Translations under genes and position numbers: made by a program
Notes under the pieces: model-generated
Told to the model about the DNA's origin: nothing
The model's database searches: none
The model's input: the letters and a program-made list of their open reading frames with translations, nothing else
Shown: piece after piece, positions 17,133 to 25,457 of the stretch
Position numbering within the stretch: the stretch's first letter is position 1
How the letters are laid out: every line of letters begins with the position of its first letter
Origin: Bacilli bacterium
Lineage (GTDB): Bacteria > Bacillota_I > Bacilli_A > RF39 > UBA660
NCBI GenBank assembly: GCA_017941235.1
Contig: JAGAWU010000028.1
Span: 1-64,000, forward strand
Length of the DNA: 64,000 nt
Direction of reading: 5' to 3'

Positions 17133-17396
17133 ATGTTAAAGAAAGAAATATTAGAACAAGATAAAGAAACAATGGAATTGGAATATGAACTTATTTGTGA
17201 TTTTATTAAGTTAAGACATGAATTAGGTTTAACGCAACAACAAATGGCAGATGAAGCAGGAGTTATTAGAGAATTAATAGCTATTTTGGAAACAAGAAAG
17301 AAAACTCCACAAATAACTACTCTTATAAAGTTACTTAAACCATTTGGATATACAATTGGCATAAAAAAGATAGAAAAGGATAGTAAAAATGAGTAA
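17133..17396 (+). CDS. HTH (XRE-type) transcriptional regulator
   Basis: An 87-residue DNA-binding protein with a helix-turn-helix of the Cro/C1 kind: LRHELGLTQQQMADEAGVIRE cut short (LGLTQQQMADEAGV), then LAILETRKKTPQITTLIKLL. The ATG at 17133 is preferred to 17106 because CAGGTGATA precedes it. It overlaps the KilA-N gene by 8 bp, so the two are translated together and probably act as one module. The pair lies directly after tRNA-Gly, with an AT-rich lead and no integrase. Confidence 0.82.
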   Translation: MLKKEILEQDKETMELEYELICDFIKLRHELGLTQQQMADEAGVIRELIAILETRKKTPQITTLIKLLKPFGYTIGIKKIEKDSKNE

Positions 17397-18273
17397 AGAT
17401 GAAATAAAAACACAACTATTTGTAAAAGACAAAGTTATTAATGTAATAAGAGTTGATGACAAAGATTATATTTCTTTAACAGATTTGGCAAGGTATGCTG
17501 ATGAAGACGATCCAAGATATCCTATTCAAAACTGGATGAGAAACAAAGATGTTATTTCTTATCTAGGTTTATGGGAAAGCATTCATAATGAAAATTTCAA
17601 AGGTGTCGAATTCGACACGTTTAAAAATGAAGCTGGTAGTAATAAGTTTAAAATATCACCTCAAAAATGGATTAGAGAAACAAATGCAATTGGAATTATT
17701 TCTAAATCTGGTAATAATGGGGGTACTTATGCTAGAAGTGATATCGCATTAGAATTTGCAAGTTGGCTTTCTCCTGAATTTAAATTATATGTAATTCAAG
17801 AATTCCAAAGATTAAAGAAAAATGAAGCATATCAAAATAAAATAGATTGGCATGCTAATAGAGTTTTGGCAAAAGTTAGTTATGTCATCCATACCGACGC
17901 TATTAAGAGTATAATAGTTCCTACTTTAACAGAAAAACAAAAGAAATTTGTTTATGCTGAAGAAGCTGATGTTTTAAATGTTGCTTTATTTGGTATGACA
18001 GCTAAAGAATGGAGAGATAATAATCCTGATTTAGCAGAAGATGGAAATATAAGAGATTATACAGATTTACTACATTTAGTAATATTAAGTAATTTAGAAA
18101 ATATTAATGCTGAACTAATTGAAATGGGAATTCCACAATCTAAAAGATTAGTAAGATTAAATGAAACTGCAAAAAAACAAATGAAATTATTAAAGAAAAA
18201 TAAATCTTTTAAGAATTTAGAATATATTGAAAGTAATAATAATAAACAATTACTAATTGGCAAATATGATTAA
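17389..18273 (+). CDS. KilA-N domain protein
   Basis: A 294-residue protein. Residues about 15-135 form a KilA-N domain (YISLTDLARYAD, IQNWMRNKDVISYLGLWE, GGTYARSDIALEFASWLSPEF), a DNA-binding fold common in phages and mobile islets. The rest (about 150-290) is a helical region (LTEKQKKFVYAEEADVLNVALFGMTAKEW) seen in bacterial KilA-N proteins of unknown role. It overlaps the HTH gene upstream. Phage-like origin is inferred from the domain; codon use is similar to the neighbours. Could be a small defence or toxin-antitoxin-like unit, but nothing proves it. Confidence 0.82.
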   Translation: MSKDEIKTQLFVKDKVINVIRVDDKDYISLTDLARYADEDDPRYPIQNWMRNKDVISYLGLWESIHNENFKGVEFDTFKNEAGSNKFKISPQKWIRETNAIGIISKSGNNGGTYARSDIALEFASWLSPEFKLYVIQEFQRLKKNEAYQNKIDWHANRVLAKVSYVIHTDAIKSIIVPTLTEKQKKFVYAEEADVLNVALFGMTAKEWRDNNPDLAEDGNIRDYTDLLHLVILSNLENINAELIEMGIPQSKRLVRLNETAKKQMKLLKKNKSFKNLEYIESNNNKQLLIGKYD

Positions 18274-18298
18274 CATACCTATAAAAAGTTAGTATAAT
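18270..18298 (+). promoter_or_regulatory. Promoter of candidate sRNA
   Basis: TTAACA (18270-18275), a 17-bp spacer and TATAAT (18293-18298) begin inside the last codons of the KilA-N gene and point at a 95-nt stretch that has no ORF but ends in a terminator. Confidence 0.6.
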
Positions 18299-18303
18299 AT
18301 ACT

Positions 18304-18399
18304 CAGAAGATTGATTTATCAATCTAATATGTAGTAGTTGAAAGAACATTCGACTATTGCTCCATATGAATTTAACTAGTCTGAAAGGCTAGTTTTTTT
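18304..18399 (+). ncRNA. Candidate structured small RNA
   Basis: Between a good promoter and a terminator lie three successive hairpins and no ORF: a perfect 7-bp stem with TTTA loop (18308-18325), a 12-bp stem allowing G-U pairs (18331-18360, loop AGAACA), and the terminator hairpin (18374-18394, T-run after). The spacing and order promoter-hairpins-terminator are those of an independent small RNA. No known RNA family was recognised. It may belong to the HTH/KilA-N islet. An alternative is an elaborate 3' UTR of the KilA-N mRNA. Confidence 0.5.
18374..18399 (+). terminator. Rho-independent terminator
   Basis: AACTAGTCT pairs with AGGCTAGTT over 9 bp (one G-U), followed by seven T. It ends the candidate sRNA and/or KilA-N transcript. 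Confidence 0.75.
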
Positions 18400-18611
18400 A
18401 CAACTAACCCCATGCAGTAAGTTGGAAGTTATAGAATAGTTAAACTTTCTAATGACATTTTTATTACCTTAATATTTGATACAAAAAACAATAAAAATCG
18501 TATTAACTTGAAAAATGATATTAAAGAAGCCAAAGAAAAATCCAGATGAGAAATAATTACTTTTAATAAAAATGATAATATATTAAAATAGTATTAGAGG
18601 AGGAATACAAA
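18400..18611. other. AT-rich intergenic stretch, possible gene remnant
   Basis: No start-containing ORF or RNA is supported. The frame from about 18429 (SYRIVKLSNDIFITLIF...) is open for some 40 codons to the TGA at 18548, without a start codon or ribosome site, and could be a decayed fragment. A GAGGAGG ribosome site at its right end belongs to the next gene. Confidence 0.35.
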
Positions 18612-18806
18612 ATGAAAAAAAATACACCAAAAGAAGATAAAATATGCGCAATTTTGCACACTATATCATCTGTTTTGTTTTTGCTTTCTGGAATTTTATG
18701 CTTTATTTCCAAAAATAATATGCAAGGTGTAACATACTGTTCATTAAGTGTATGTTTTGGATCATTAGCAACTCTTTATTACAAAAAGTATAAAAATACA
18801 AAATAA
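18612..18806 (+). CDS. Small two-helix membrane protein
   Basis: A 64-residue protein after a strong GAGGAGG ribosome site. Two hydrophobic segments (about residues 15-32 and 38-55) are bounded by a Lys-rich head and a Lys-rich tail (YYKKYKNTK). No family recognised. It lies between the islet and a bidirectional terminator; the strong ribosome site supports it being a real gene. Confidence 0.6.
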   Translation: MKKNTPKEDKICAILHTISSVLFLLSGILCFISKNNMQGVTYCSLSVCFGSLATLYYKKYKNTK

Positions 18807-18827
18807 AAAACTCAATTAGAGTTTTTT
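18805..18827. terminator. Bidirectional terminator
   Basis: AAAAAACTC and GAGTTTTTT form a 9-bp stem serving both the small membrane protein (+) and the convergent zinc-ribbon gene (-). Confidence 0.75.
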
Positions 18828-19704
18828 ATTTTTTTAACTTAAAAGTTGTAACTATATCTTGATGATTTGTATTATTGTTTGAATTAACCGAAATATAATG
18901 AAGAACATCATACTCATCTTTAAAACACCAAGTTGTCATATATGATGATAATGTACTAAGATATGCCTGCTGTTTAATTGCCTTATATTGACCAACATTT
19001 ACTATTTCATAGCTAACATTATCAGCACCATAATTTTGAATACGAGATTTAACACTATCCGCATATTGATTTAAAGTATAACCTGAATTTTTAATAGCAT
19101 ACATTGTTAAGATATCAGAAGTTGAACCATAAGAATACTGAAGTGTATTATTATCAGAACTACTATATAAATTCCAGTCTTTACTGACTACCAAATAACC
19201 AAATTGATCATTACCTACTGTCTGATAATTTATATTTGAACCATTCTCATAATAATCCTTTAAATTATTATCATTACCATCATATTTTTGATTATCATTA
19301 TTAAATTTAAAAGAAAGGGCAATAATTAATCCTATTATAACAAGTAAAACCAATTCTAAAGCACAAGAAATAATACCTAAAACAAATCCTGCTGCTGTTT
19401 TATTAGTTTTCTTTTTATATGATGCACCCATACAAATTGCAACAATTGCACAAGGAAAAAATATAAATCCTAAAATACCAAATATTAAAGACTTTGAATT
19501 TAAATTTTCATAATTATTAGCAGGAACACTAGACATTAAAGTAACATTATTATTAGAAATATTATTGTTTAAACCTACGTCATTATTACTACTAACATTA
19601 CTATCAGAATTATTTTGCAAATTCTGATTTTTTATTTTATTTCCACAAAAAGGACAAAATGTACTATCATCCTCAATTTTACTACCACATTTACTACAAG
19701 TCAT
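18826..19704 (-). CDS. Zinc-ribbon membrane protein with PsbP-like extracellular domain
   Basis: A 292-residue protein. An N-terminal zinc ribbon has two Cys pairs (CSKCGSK and CPFCGNK, residues 3-23), then comes an Asn/Ser-rich linker, two transmembrane helices (about 72-92 and 102-130, DUF4190-like, with GASYKKK between them) and a C-terminal domain of about 135 residues starting near YLVVSKDWNLY, like the PsbP-type domain often found in such proteins. The ribosome site is AGGAGG. No partner gene is adjacent; the promoter faces typA divergently. Confidence 0.7.
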   Translation of the reverse strand: MTCSKCGSKIEDDSTFCPFCGNKIKNQNLQNNSDSNVSSNNDVGLNNNISNNNVTLMSSVPANNYENLNSKSLIFGILGFIFFPCAIVAICMGASYKKKTNKTAAGFVLGIISCALELVLLVIIGLIIALSFKFNNDNQKYDGNDNNLKDYYENGSNINYQTVGNDQFGYLVVSKDWNLYSSSDNNTLQYSYGSTSDILTMYAIKNSGYTLNQYADSVKSRIQNYGADNVSYEIVNVGQYKAIKQQAYLSTLSSYMTTWCFKDEYDVLHYISVNSNNNTNHQDIVTTFKLKK

Positions 19705-19773
19705 CTCAAAATCCTCCTATGGTAACATTATAGCTAATTTATTAAAAAAAGTATAGAAAAAAAAATAATAATG

Positions 19774-19782
19774 TGTTATAAT
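19774..19782 (+). promoter_or_regulatory. Extended -10 promoter of typA
   Basis: TGTTATAAT: a TG dinucleotide one base ahead of TATAAT, with only a weak -35, 30 bp before the typA start. Confidence 0.5.
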
Positions 19783-19811
19783 CTAAGAGCTTATGAAAAA
19801 GAGGTGTACTT

Positions 19812-21626
19812 ATGAAAAAGAGAAATGTTGCAATTATAGCACACGTTGACCATGGAAAAACAACACTTGTAGATGAAATATTAAAATCTTCAGGAATGTT
19901 CCGTGATAACGAAGATATGTCAAATGTATCAATGGATTCTAACCAATTAGAAAGAGAAAGAGGAATTACAATTCTTGCTAAAACAACAGCACTAGATTAT
20001 AATGATTACCGTATTAATATTCTAGATACTCCAGGTCATGCTGACTTTGGAGGAGAAGTAGAAAGAATAATGAATATGGTAGATGGAGCTATATTAGTTG
20101 TTGATGCTTATGAAGGACCAATGCCACAAACAAGATTTGTTTTAAAGAAAGCTTTTGAAGCTGGAGTAAAACCAATTGTTGTTATAAATAAAGTTGATAA
20201 ACCAAGTGCAAGATGTGGAAAAGTTCTTGATGAAATACTTGATTTATTTATTGAATTAGGAGCAGATGAAGAACAACTAGATTTTAAAGTAGTTTATGCA
20301 AGTGCTTTAAATGGTACATGTTCATTATCAGAAGATTTATCAACACAAACTCCAGGATTTAAAGAATTATTAGATTTAATAATTGAAGAAATACCAGCTC
20401 CAACAGGAAGTAGTGAAGAAGACCTTCAATTTCAACCTGCTTTATTAGATTATAATGAATTTGTAGGAAGAATTGGTATTGGTAGAATTGCAAATGGTAG
20501 ATTAAAGGTTGGACAAATGGTTTCATGTTGTAGATTAGATGGAACAATAAAACAATTTAGAATTCAAAAATTATTTGGATACTATGGATATAAAAGAATA
20601 GAAGTTGAAGATGCTGAAGCTGGTGATATAGTAGCAGTAGCAGGATTAAGTGATATTTCAGTAGGAGAGACTCTATGTAATGTAGGATCTGAAAAACCAC
20701 TTGAACCACTTCACATTGACGAGCCAACTCTTCAAATGACATTTGGTACAAATACAAGTCCATTGGTTGGAAAAGATGGAAAAATAGTAACAGCACGTAA
20801 AATTGAAGAAAGACTTTATCGTGAAACACAAAAAGATGTAAGTCTAAAAGTTGAACCATATACAAATGAATCATTCCTAGTTTCAGGACGTGGAGAATTA
20901 CACTTGAGTATTTTAATTGAAAATATGCGTCGTGAAGGATTTGAACTTGAAGTTAGCAAACCACAAGTAATTCTTAAAGAAGAAAATGGTGTTAAAATGG
21001 AACCATATGAAGAATTACAAATAGATTGTCCTGAAGATGTAGTTGGAAGTATAATTGAACAATTAGGACTTCGTGGTGCTAATATGGAAAATATGGCTAA
21101 TTTTGAAAATCAAGTAAGATTAATTTATACAATTCCATCACGTGGTTTAATAGGATTCTCAACAGACTTTATGACATTAACTCGCGGTTACGGAATAATG
21201 AGTCATACATTCAAAGAGTATAGACCAATGACAAGTTTAAATATTGGAGAAAGAAAACTTGGAGTTTTAGTTTCTATGGAAAACGGAGATGCAACCGCAT
21301 ATTCAATAGGTGGTCTTGAAGATAGAGGCGTTATGTTTGTAGAACCAGGTACTGAAGTTTATGAAGGTATGATTGTTGGTGAATGTAACAGAGATAACGA
21401 TCTTGCAATAAATGTAGTAAAAGGAAAGAACTTAAGTAACGTACGTGCATCTGGAAGTGATCATACAGTAGTATTAAAAAGACCTAGACCAATAACACTT
21501 GAATATGCACTAGATTATATAAATTCGGACGAATTAGTAGAAGTTACACCTAACCATATAAGACTACGTAAAAGAATATTAAACACAGAAGAAAGAAAGA
21601 AATTTGATTCAAGAAAAAATAACTAA
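19812..21626 (+). CDS. typA: Ribosome-binding translational GTPase TypA/BipA
   Basis: An EF-G-like GTPase for ribosome assembly and stress adaptation. The 604 residues show G1 AHVDHGKTT (residues 10-18), switch motif RGITILAK, G3 DTPGHADF, G4 NKVDKP, then domain II, the EF-G-like domains III and V (GRGELHLSILIENMRREGFE), and the TypA-specific C-terminal domain (RASGSDHTVVLKRPRPITLE and LVEVTPNHIRLRKR). Full length. A GAGGTG ribosome site precedes it. Single gene. Confidence 0.96.
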   Translation: MKKRNVAIIAHVDHGKTTLVDEILKSSGMFRDNEDMSNVSMDSNQLERERGITILAKTTALDYNDYRINILDTPGHADFGGEVERIMNMVDGAILVVDAYEGPMPQTRFVLKKAFEAGVKPIVVINKVDKPSARCGKVLDEILDLFIELGADEEQLDFKVVYASALNGTCSLSEDLSTQTPGFKELLDLIIEEIPAPTGSSEEDLQFQPALLDYNEFVGRIGIGRIANGRLKVGQMVSCCRLDGTIKQFRIQKLFGYYGYKRIEVEDAEAGDIVAVAGLSDISVGETLCNVGSEKPLEPLHIDEPTLQMTFGTNTSPLVGKDGKIVTARKIEERLYRETQKDVSLKVEPYTNESFLVSGRGELHLSILIENMRREGFELEVSKPQVILKEENGVKMEPYEELQIDCPEDVVGSIIEQLGLRGANMENMANFENQVRLIYTIPSRGLIGFSTDFMTLTRGYGIMSHTFKEYRPMTSLNIGERKLGVLVSMENGDATAYSIGGLEDRGVMFVEPGTEVYEGMIVGECNRDNDLAINVVKGKNLSNVRASGSDHTVVLKRPRPITLEYALDYINSDELVEVTPNHIRLRKRILNTEERKKFDSRKNN

Positions 21627-21683
21627 TTTAGTTGTTTTTTTTTGAATAATTAATTATAATGTAAATAAGGATAGGGTGATTAT

Positions 21684-22322
21684 ATGTCGAGAAAAAAGAA
21701 AGCACAAGAAGAATTAATGAAAACCCATGTACTTAATTTAAATGAGATTAGAGATGCTGAAAAAAAAGATAAAAAAGAAAAAATTAGAAAGATGCCAAAA
21801 AGAATTGTTTTTATTGGGATTATATTAATAATATCTGGTTTTTCTATCTCATCAGTTCTAGCATATATGAATGCCCAAAAAAGGAATCATATTACATATA
21901 AAAAAGATAAAAGTAAACTAACTTGTATTTCAAACTTAAATAATAATTACTATAAAACAAAAATACATACAGAAACTACCTATAGATTTGAAAATGGTAA
22001 ATTAGTAGAATCAGTATCAAAAGTTACAAATACGCCAGACGGAGAAATTAACTATTTAGAAATACTAAAAAATGATATAGTTGTAAACACTGCATATATG
22101 AATGATATATATGTAGATAAAAAAAATGGAGTAGATTATAAACAAAAAATGAATAATATAAATGAATTGTATATAGAATTCACTTTAAATTATAATTATT
22201 TTAAGGATATAACAAAACAATCTATAATAAATAATTATTGTAGAGTACCAATACACACAAATAAAGAAACATATAATGATGTAAAACAAAAATCAGAATC
22301 TACAGGAGCACTTTGTAATTAA
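21684..22322 (+). CDS. Hypothetical single-pass membrane protein
   Basis: A 212-residue protein with a charged, Lys-rich N-terminal 45 residues, a transmembrane helix (about 47-66, IVFIGIILIISGFSISSVLAY) and a roughly 145-residue extracytoplasmic domain with Cys at CISNL, YCRVP and the C-terminal LCN. Same plan (cytoplasmic tail, helix, small Cys-containing outer domain) as the protein at 9455-10252 but not an obvious paralogue. Ends in a strong terminator. Confidence 0.6.
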   Translation: MSRKKKAQEELMKTHVLNLNEIRDAEKKDKKEKIRKMPKRIVFIGIILIISGFSISSVLAYMNAQKRNHITYKKDKSKLTCISNLNNNYYKTKIHTETTYRFENGKLVESVSKVTNTPDGEINYLEILKNDIVVNTAYMNDIYVDKKNGVDYKQKMNNINELYIEFTLNYNYFKDITKQSIINNYCRVPIHTNKETYNDVKQKSESTGALCN

Positions 22323-22354
22323 AAAAAGTTGGGTTGATATCAATCCAACTTTTT
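22323..22354 (+). terminator. Rho-independent terminator
   Basis: AAAAGTTGGGTTGA pairs with TCAATCCAACTTTT, followed by T. A long, strong hairpin starting right at the stop codon. Confidence 0.8.
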
Positions 22355-22361
22355 TACATAC

Positions 22362-22389
22362 AAATAAAAAACTGCATATCATTATGCAG
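22362..22389 (-). terminator. Terminator of rpmB (minus strand)
   Basis: CTGCAT and ATGCAG arms (22372-22389) overlap the rpmB stop; on the minus strand they are followed by TTTTTATTTG. Confidence 0.6.
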
Positions 22390-22564
22390 CTATTTTATTT
22401 TGTTTATTAAGAGTTCTAATTTCTCTTGCTGTTAATCTAACTTTAGTACCATCTTCAAGTCTTACTACTTGTAGGTTTAATTTTCTTGCTCTATTAGAAG
22501 TATTTAAAGCATGTGAACGATCTCTTCCTTTTAAAGGTTTTCTATTAGTTACTTTAATTGCCAT
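22382..22564 (-). CDS. rpmB: 50S ribosomal protein L28
   Basis: A 60-residue ribosomal protein. The family core is present: RDRSHALNTSNRARKLNLQ followed by VRLEDGTKVRLTAREIRTL. The N-terminal Cys of many L28 proteins is absent (NRKP), so this is the zinc-free form. The ATG follows AAGGAGGGA on the minus strand. Monocistronic, with its own promoter and terminator. Confidence 0.9.
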   Translation of the reverse strand: MAIKVTNRKPLKGRDRSHALNTSNRARKLNLQVVRLEDGTKVRLTAREIRTLNKQNKIAA

Positions 22565-22599
22565 AATATTCCCTCCTTGTTAATTACATCTGCTTTATA

Positions 22600-22628
22600 A
22601 CTTTACCATAAAAACCTTATAAAGTCAA
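22600..22628 (-). promoter_or_regulatory. Promoter of rpmB
   Basis: On the minus strand TTGACT (22623-22628), a 17-bp spacer and TAAAGT (22600-22605) lie ahead of rpmB. Confidence 0.5.
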
Positions 22629-22755
22629 ACTTTTTTCACATTTTAACTAATATTATCACAAAATAGCAACAATAAATATTCAAGTATAAGACAAATATCT
22701 ATTTTTCTCTTTAAGAAAATAAATGTTAATGCTATAATTATAAAAGGAGGTAGTT

Positions 22756-23094
22756 ATGGCAAATAATATACGAATAAAAAGACTTAATCATGCTTTTATG
22801 GAAGAAATAAGTATGATACTTATGGAAGAAGTAAAAAATGAAGAATTAAAATTTGTAACTATAACTGATTGTGATATAACTAATGACTTAAGTTATGCAA
22901 AAGTATATTTTACAGTACTTGATACTTCAAGAAAAGAAACTGTTTTAAGAGAATTAAACAATAGTAGCTCTTTCATTAGAGGAAAACTAAGTGAAAGAAT
23001 AGAAATTAGACATACACCAGAATTAAGATTCATATATGATGAATCAATAGAGTATGGAGAAAAGATGGATAAAATTTTAGATAATTTAAAATAG
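22756..23094 (+). CDS. rbfA: Ribosome-binding factor A
   Basis: A 112-residue KH-fold protein that matures the 16S rRNA 5' end. Motifs: RIKRLNHAFMEEISMIL at the N-terminus, VTITDCDITNDLSYAKVYFTV and IRGKLSERIEIRHTPELRFIYDESIEYG. It is not next to infB or truB as usual. A strong AAAGGAGGTAG ribosome site precedes it, and an extended -10 (TGCTATAAT, 22730-22738) drives it. One base separates its stop from the next gene's leader. Confidence 0.94.
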   Translation: MANNIRIKRLNHAFMEEISMILMEEVKNEELKFVTITDCDITNDLSYAKVYFTVLDTSRKETVLRELNNSSSFIRGKLSERIEIRHTPELRFIYDESIEYGEKMDKILDNLK

Positions 23095-23106
23095 GTGGTG
23101 GAAAAT

Positions 23107-23823
23107 ATGATAGAACTTCACAACACTCAAGTGAATTACATACAATATGGTAGTGGTAAAGATGTAATTTTACTTCATGGATGGGGACAAAATATAGAAA
23201 TGATGAAACCAATTGGAGATAACCTATCTGATAAATTTAGAATTACTATAGTGGATTTACCAGGTTTTGGAGAAAGCCCAGAACCAAAATTTCCATGGAA
23301 ATTAGACGATTATATGGAAATGCTTGAAGAGTTAGTAGAAAAACTAAAAATTAAAAAGCCTATTGTAATAGGGCACTCATTTGGAGGTAGATTGGCAATC
23401 AGATATAGTAGTGAAAATATAGTAGAAAAACTAGTTTTATTTGGTAGTCCAGTAACTCTTGAAAAAAGTCCTACAGATTTAAAAACTAAAATACTAAAAA
23501 AGATGAAAACTCTACCAGGTATGAATAAAATTGGAGAATATATGAAAAAATATATAGGATCTAGAGATTATAAAAATGCCACTCCAACAATGAGACAAGT
23601 TCTTGTTAACACAGTAAATTTTGATTTATCTGAATATATAAAAAAAATTAAGTGCCCAACACTAGCAATTTGGGGAGATAATGATACAGAAGCAAGAATA
23701 GAAGATGCAAAATTAATGGAGAAAACAATGTTAGACTGTGGTTTAATAGTACTTCATGGAACACACTATGCATACTTAGAAAACTTAAATCAAGTTGTTA
23801 GTATCTTAAGAAAGTTTTTATAG
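23107..23823 (+). CDS. Alpha/beta hydrolase
   Basis: A 238-residue alpha/beta-hydrolase fold protein: oxyanion motif HGWGQN (near residue 23), nucleophile elbow GHSFGG (Ser near residue 91), acidic residue in WGDNDTEA and catalytic His in HGTHYAYLEN. Substrate cannot be told; a small lipid or ester is typical. The ATG at 23107 is chosen over GTG 23095 because GGTGGTGG lies just ahead of it. Placed before the membrane Mur ligase and ddl, in the same direction and with almost no gaps. Confidence 0.82.
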   Translation: MIELHNTQVNYIQYGSGKDVILLHGWGQNIEMMKPIGDNLSDKFRITIVDLPGFGESPEPKFPWKLDDYMEMLEELVEKLKIKKPIVIGHSFGGRLAIRYSSENIVEKLVLFGSPVTLEKSPTDLKTKILKKMKTLPGMNKIGEYMKKYIGSRDYKNATPTMRQVLVNTVNFDLSEYIKKIKCPTLAIWGDNDTEARIEDAKLMEKTMLDCGLIVLHGTHYAYLENLNQVVSILRKFL

Positions 23824-23832
23824 GTGAGAAAT

Positions 23833-25446
23833 ATGTTTGTTTTAATATCAATATTAGTAGTACTACTACTATTTGTAAAAAGTAAAAGAAGTTTGCACAT
23901 GCTGCAACAAAATTTATATAATGAAAATAATAGATATATAAAATGGAATATTAAAAATATTTCACAATTCTTAAATTTAGAAATAATAATAGTAATTTTA
24001 TCTTCTATAGCATTATTTGTTATGTATGACATGAGGTTATATAATTTGATAATTAAAATAACTATCTGTTTAATATATATAATTAGAATAATAAAATTAA
24101 GAAGTGATATGAAAAAGGAAAAAACAAAAAAGCCTTTAGTATATACAAAAAGAATAAAAAGATTAATTTTCACAACTAGTGTTTTATACTTAGTAGTATT
24201 AGCATTAATGTTCTTAAATAAAGATGAAGAAAAAACACTATGGATATTAACTTTAATTTTAACAACAAGTACTTACTTAAATCCTTTAATAGTATTTATT
24301 GCTAATATAATTAATAAACCAATAGAAAAATTAGTATATTTATATTACAAAACTAAAGCACAAAATAAATTAAAAAGTATGCCCAATTTAAAAATTATAG
24401 GTATTACAGGTAGTTATGGTAAAACAAGTAGTAAAAATATATTAAGTGATATATTAAATATAAAATATAATGCACTACCAACTCCTAAAAACTTAAATAC
24501 ATATAATGGATTAATTATGACAGTAAACAACAACATGGATAAGTTTACTGAAATATTTATAGCAGAAATGGGTGCATACGTAAAAGGTGAAATCAAAGGA
24601 CTATGCAAACTTGTAAAACCTCAATATGGTATTCTTACAAGAATAGGAACTGCACACCTTGAAAGCTTTGGTAGTGAGCAAAATATAATAGACGGTAAAT
24701 TTGAACTTATAGAATCACTGCCAAGTGATGGTGTAGGTGTATTAAATAGAGATGATCCTAAACAAGTTAACTATAATTTAAAGAATGATTGCAAAATACT
24801 TTGGATTGGAATAGATGAAGAAGATGTAGATGTAAGAGCAACAAATATAAAATGTTCTTACAAGGGAACTACGTTTGATGTTGTATTAAAAAATAGTGAT
24901 AAAAAGTACAAATTTGAAACAAAATTATTAGGAAATCACAATGTATACAATATTTTAGCAGGTATAGCATTAGGCCTTTATTTTGGAATAGATATGGAAG
25001 AACTAGTGATGGCAGTAAAAGGTGTTAAGCCAGTAGAACATAGATTAGAAATAAAAAGAATAGGCAACTTCTTCATGATAGATGATGCATATAATTCTAA
25101 TCCTACAGGTGCAGAAAGTGCTGTTAACGTATTATCAATGATGCCAGGTGTTAAAATTGTTGTTACCCCAGGAATGATAGAACTTGGAAAAAAAGAAGAT
25201 GAGTATAATGAAATATTTGGACAACAAATATCAGAAGTAGCTGATTATGTAGTTTTAGTAGGAGAGGAAAAAACACGTCCAATTTTACAAGGTTTAAAAA
25301 CTAAAAATTTTGATTTAGATAAAGTTGTGGTATATAATGATGTTAGGGAAGCATATAAATTTATAAATACAATATCAAGTAATACAGATAAAGAAGTTTA
25401 TGCATTATTTGAAAACGACTTGCCTGATACATATAATGAAAAATAG
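23833..25446 (+). CDS. murF: MurF-type Mur ligase with N-terminal membrane domain
   Basis: Predicted to add D-Ala-D-Ala to UDP-MurNAc-tripeptide. The C-terminal part (about residues 178-537) has the Mur ligase P-loop GITGSYGKTSSK, the substrate region TPKNLNTYNG, AEMGAYVKGEIKGL, TRIGTAHLESFGS and DDAYNSNPTGAESA, all MurF-like. The N-terminal roughly 175 residues are not the usual MurF substrate domain but several membrane helices (about 1-18, 45-65, 72-90, 115-135, 140-160). ddl, its substrate supplier, follows after 11 bp, which supports MurF. The start is ATG 23833 behind TAGGTGAG; GTG 23824 is less likely. Confidence 0.82.
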   Translation: MFVLISILVVLLLFVKSKRSLHMLQQNLYNENNRYIKWNIKNISQFLNLEIIIVILSSIALFVMYDMRLYNLIIKITICLIYIIRIIKLRSDMKKEKTKKPLVYTKRIKRLIFTTSVLYLVVLALMFLNKDEEKTLWILTLILTTSTYLNPLIVFIANIINKPIEKLVYLYYKTKAQNKLKSMPNLKIIGITGSYGKTSSKNILSDILNIKYNALPTPKNLNTYNGLIMTVNNNMDKFTEIFIAEMGAYVKGEIKGLCKLVKPQYGILTRIGTAHLESFGSEQNIIDGKFELIESLPSDGVGVLNRDDPKQVNYNLKNDCKILWIGIDEEDVDVRATNIKCSYKGTTFDVVLKNSDKKYKFETKLLGNHNVYNILAGIALGLYFGIDMEELVMAVKGVKPVEHRLEIKRIGNFFMIDDAYNSNPTGAESAVNVLSMMPGVKIVVTPGMIELGKKEDEYNEIFGQQISEVADYVVLVGEEKTRPILQGLKTKNFDLDKVVVYNDVREAYKFINTISSNTDKEVYALFENDLPDTYNEK

Positions 25447-25457
25447 GGAGGATTTAA

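Noticed and set aside
18421-18548. A short gene in the gap after the KilA-N terminator.
   Set aside because: Open frame of about 40 codons with no start codon or ribosome site; at most a remnant.
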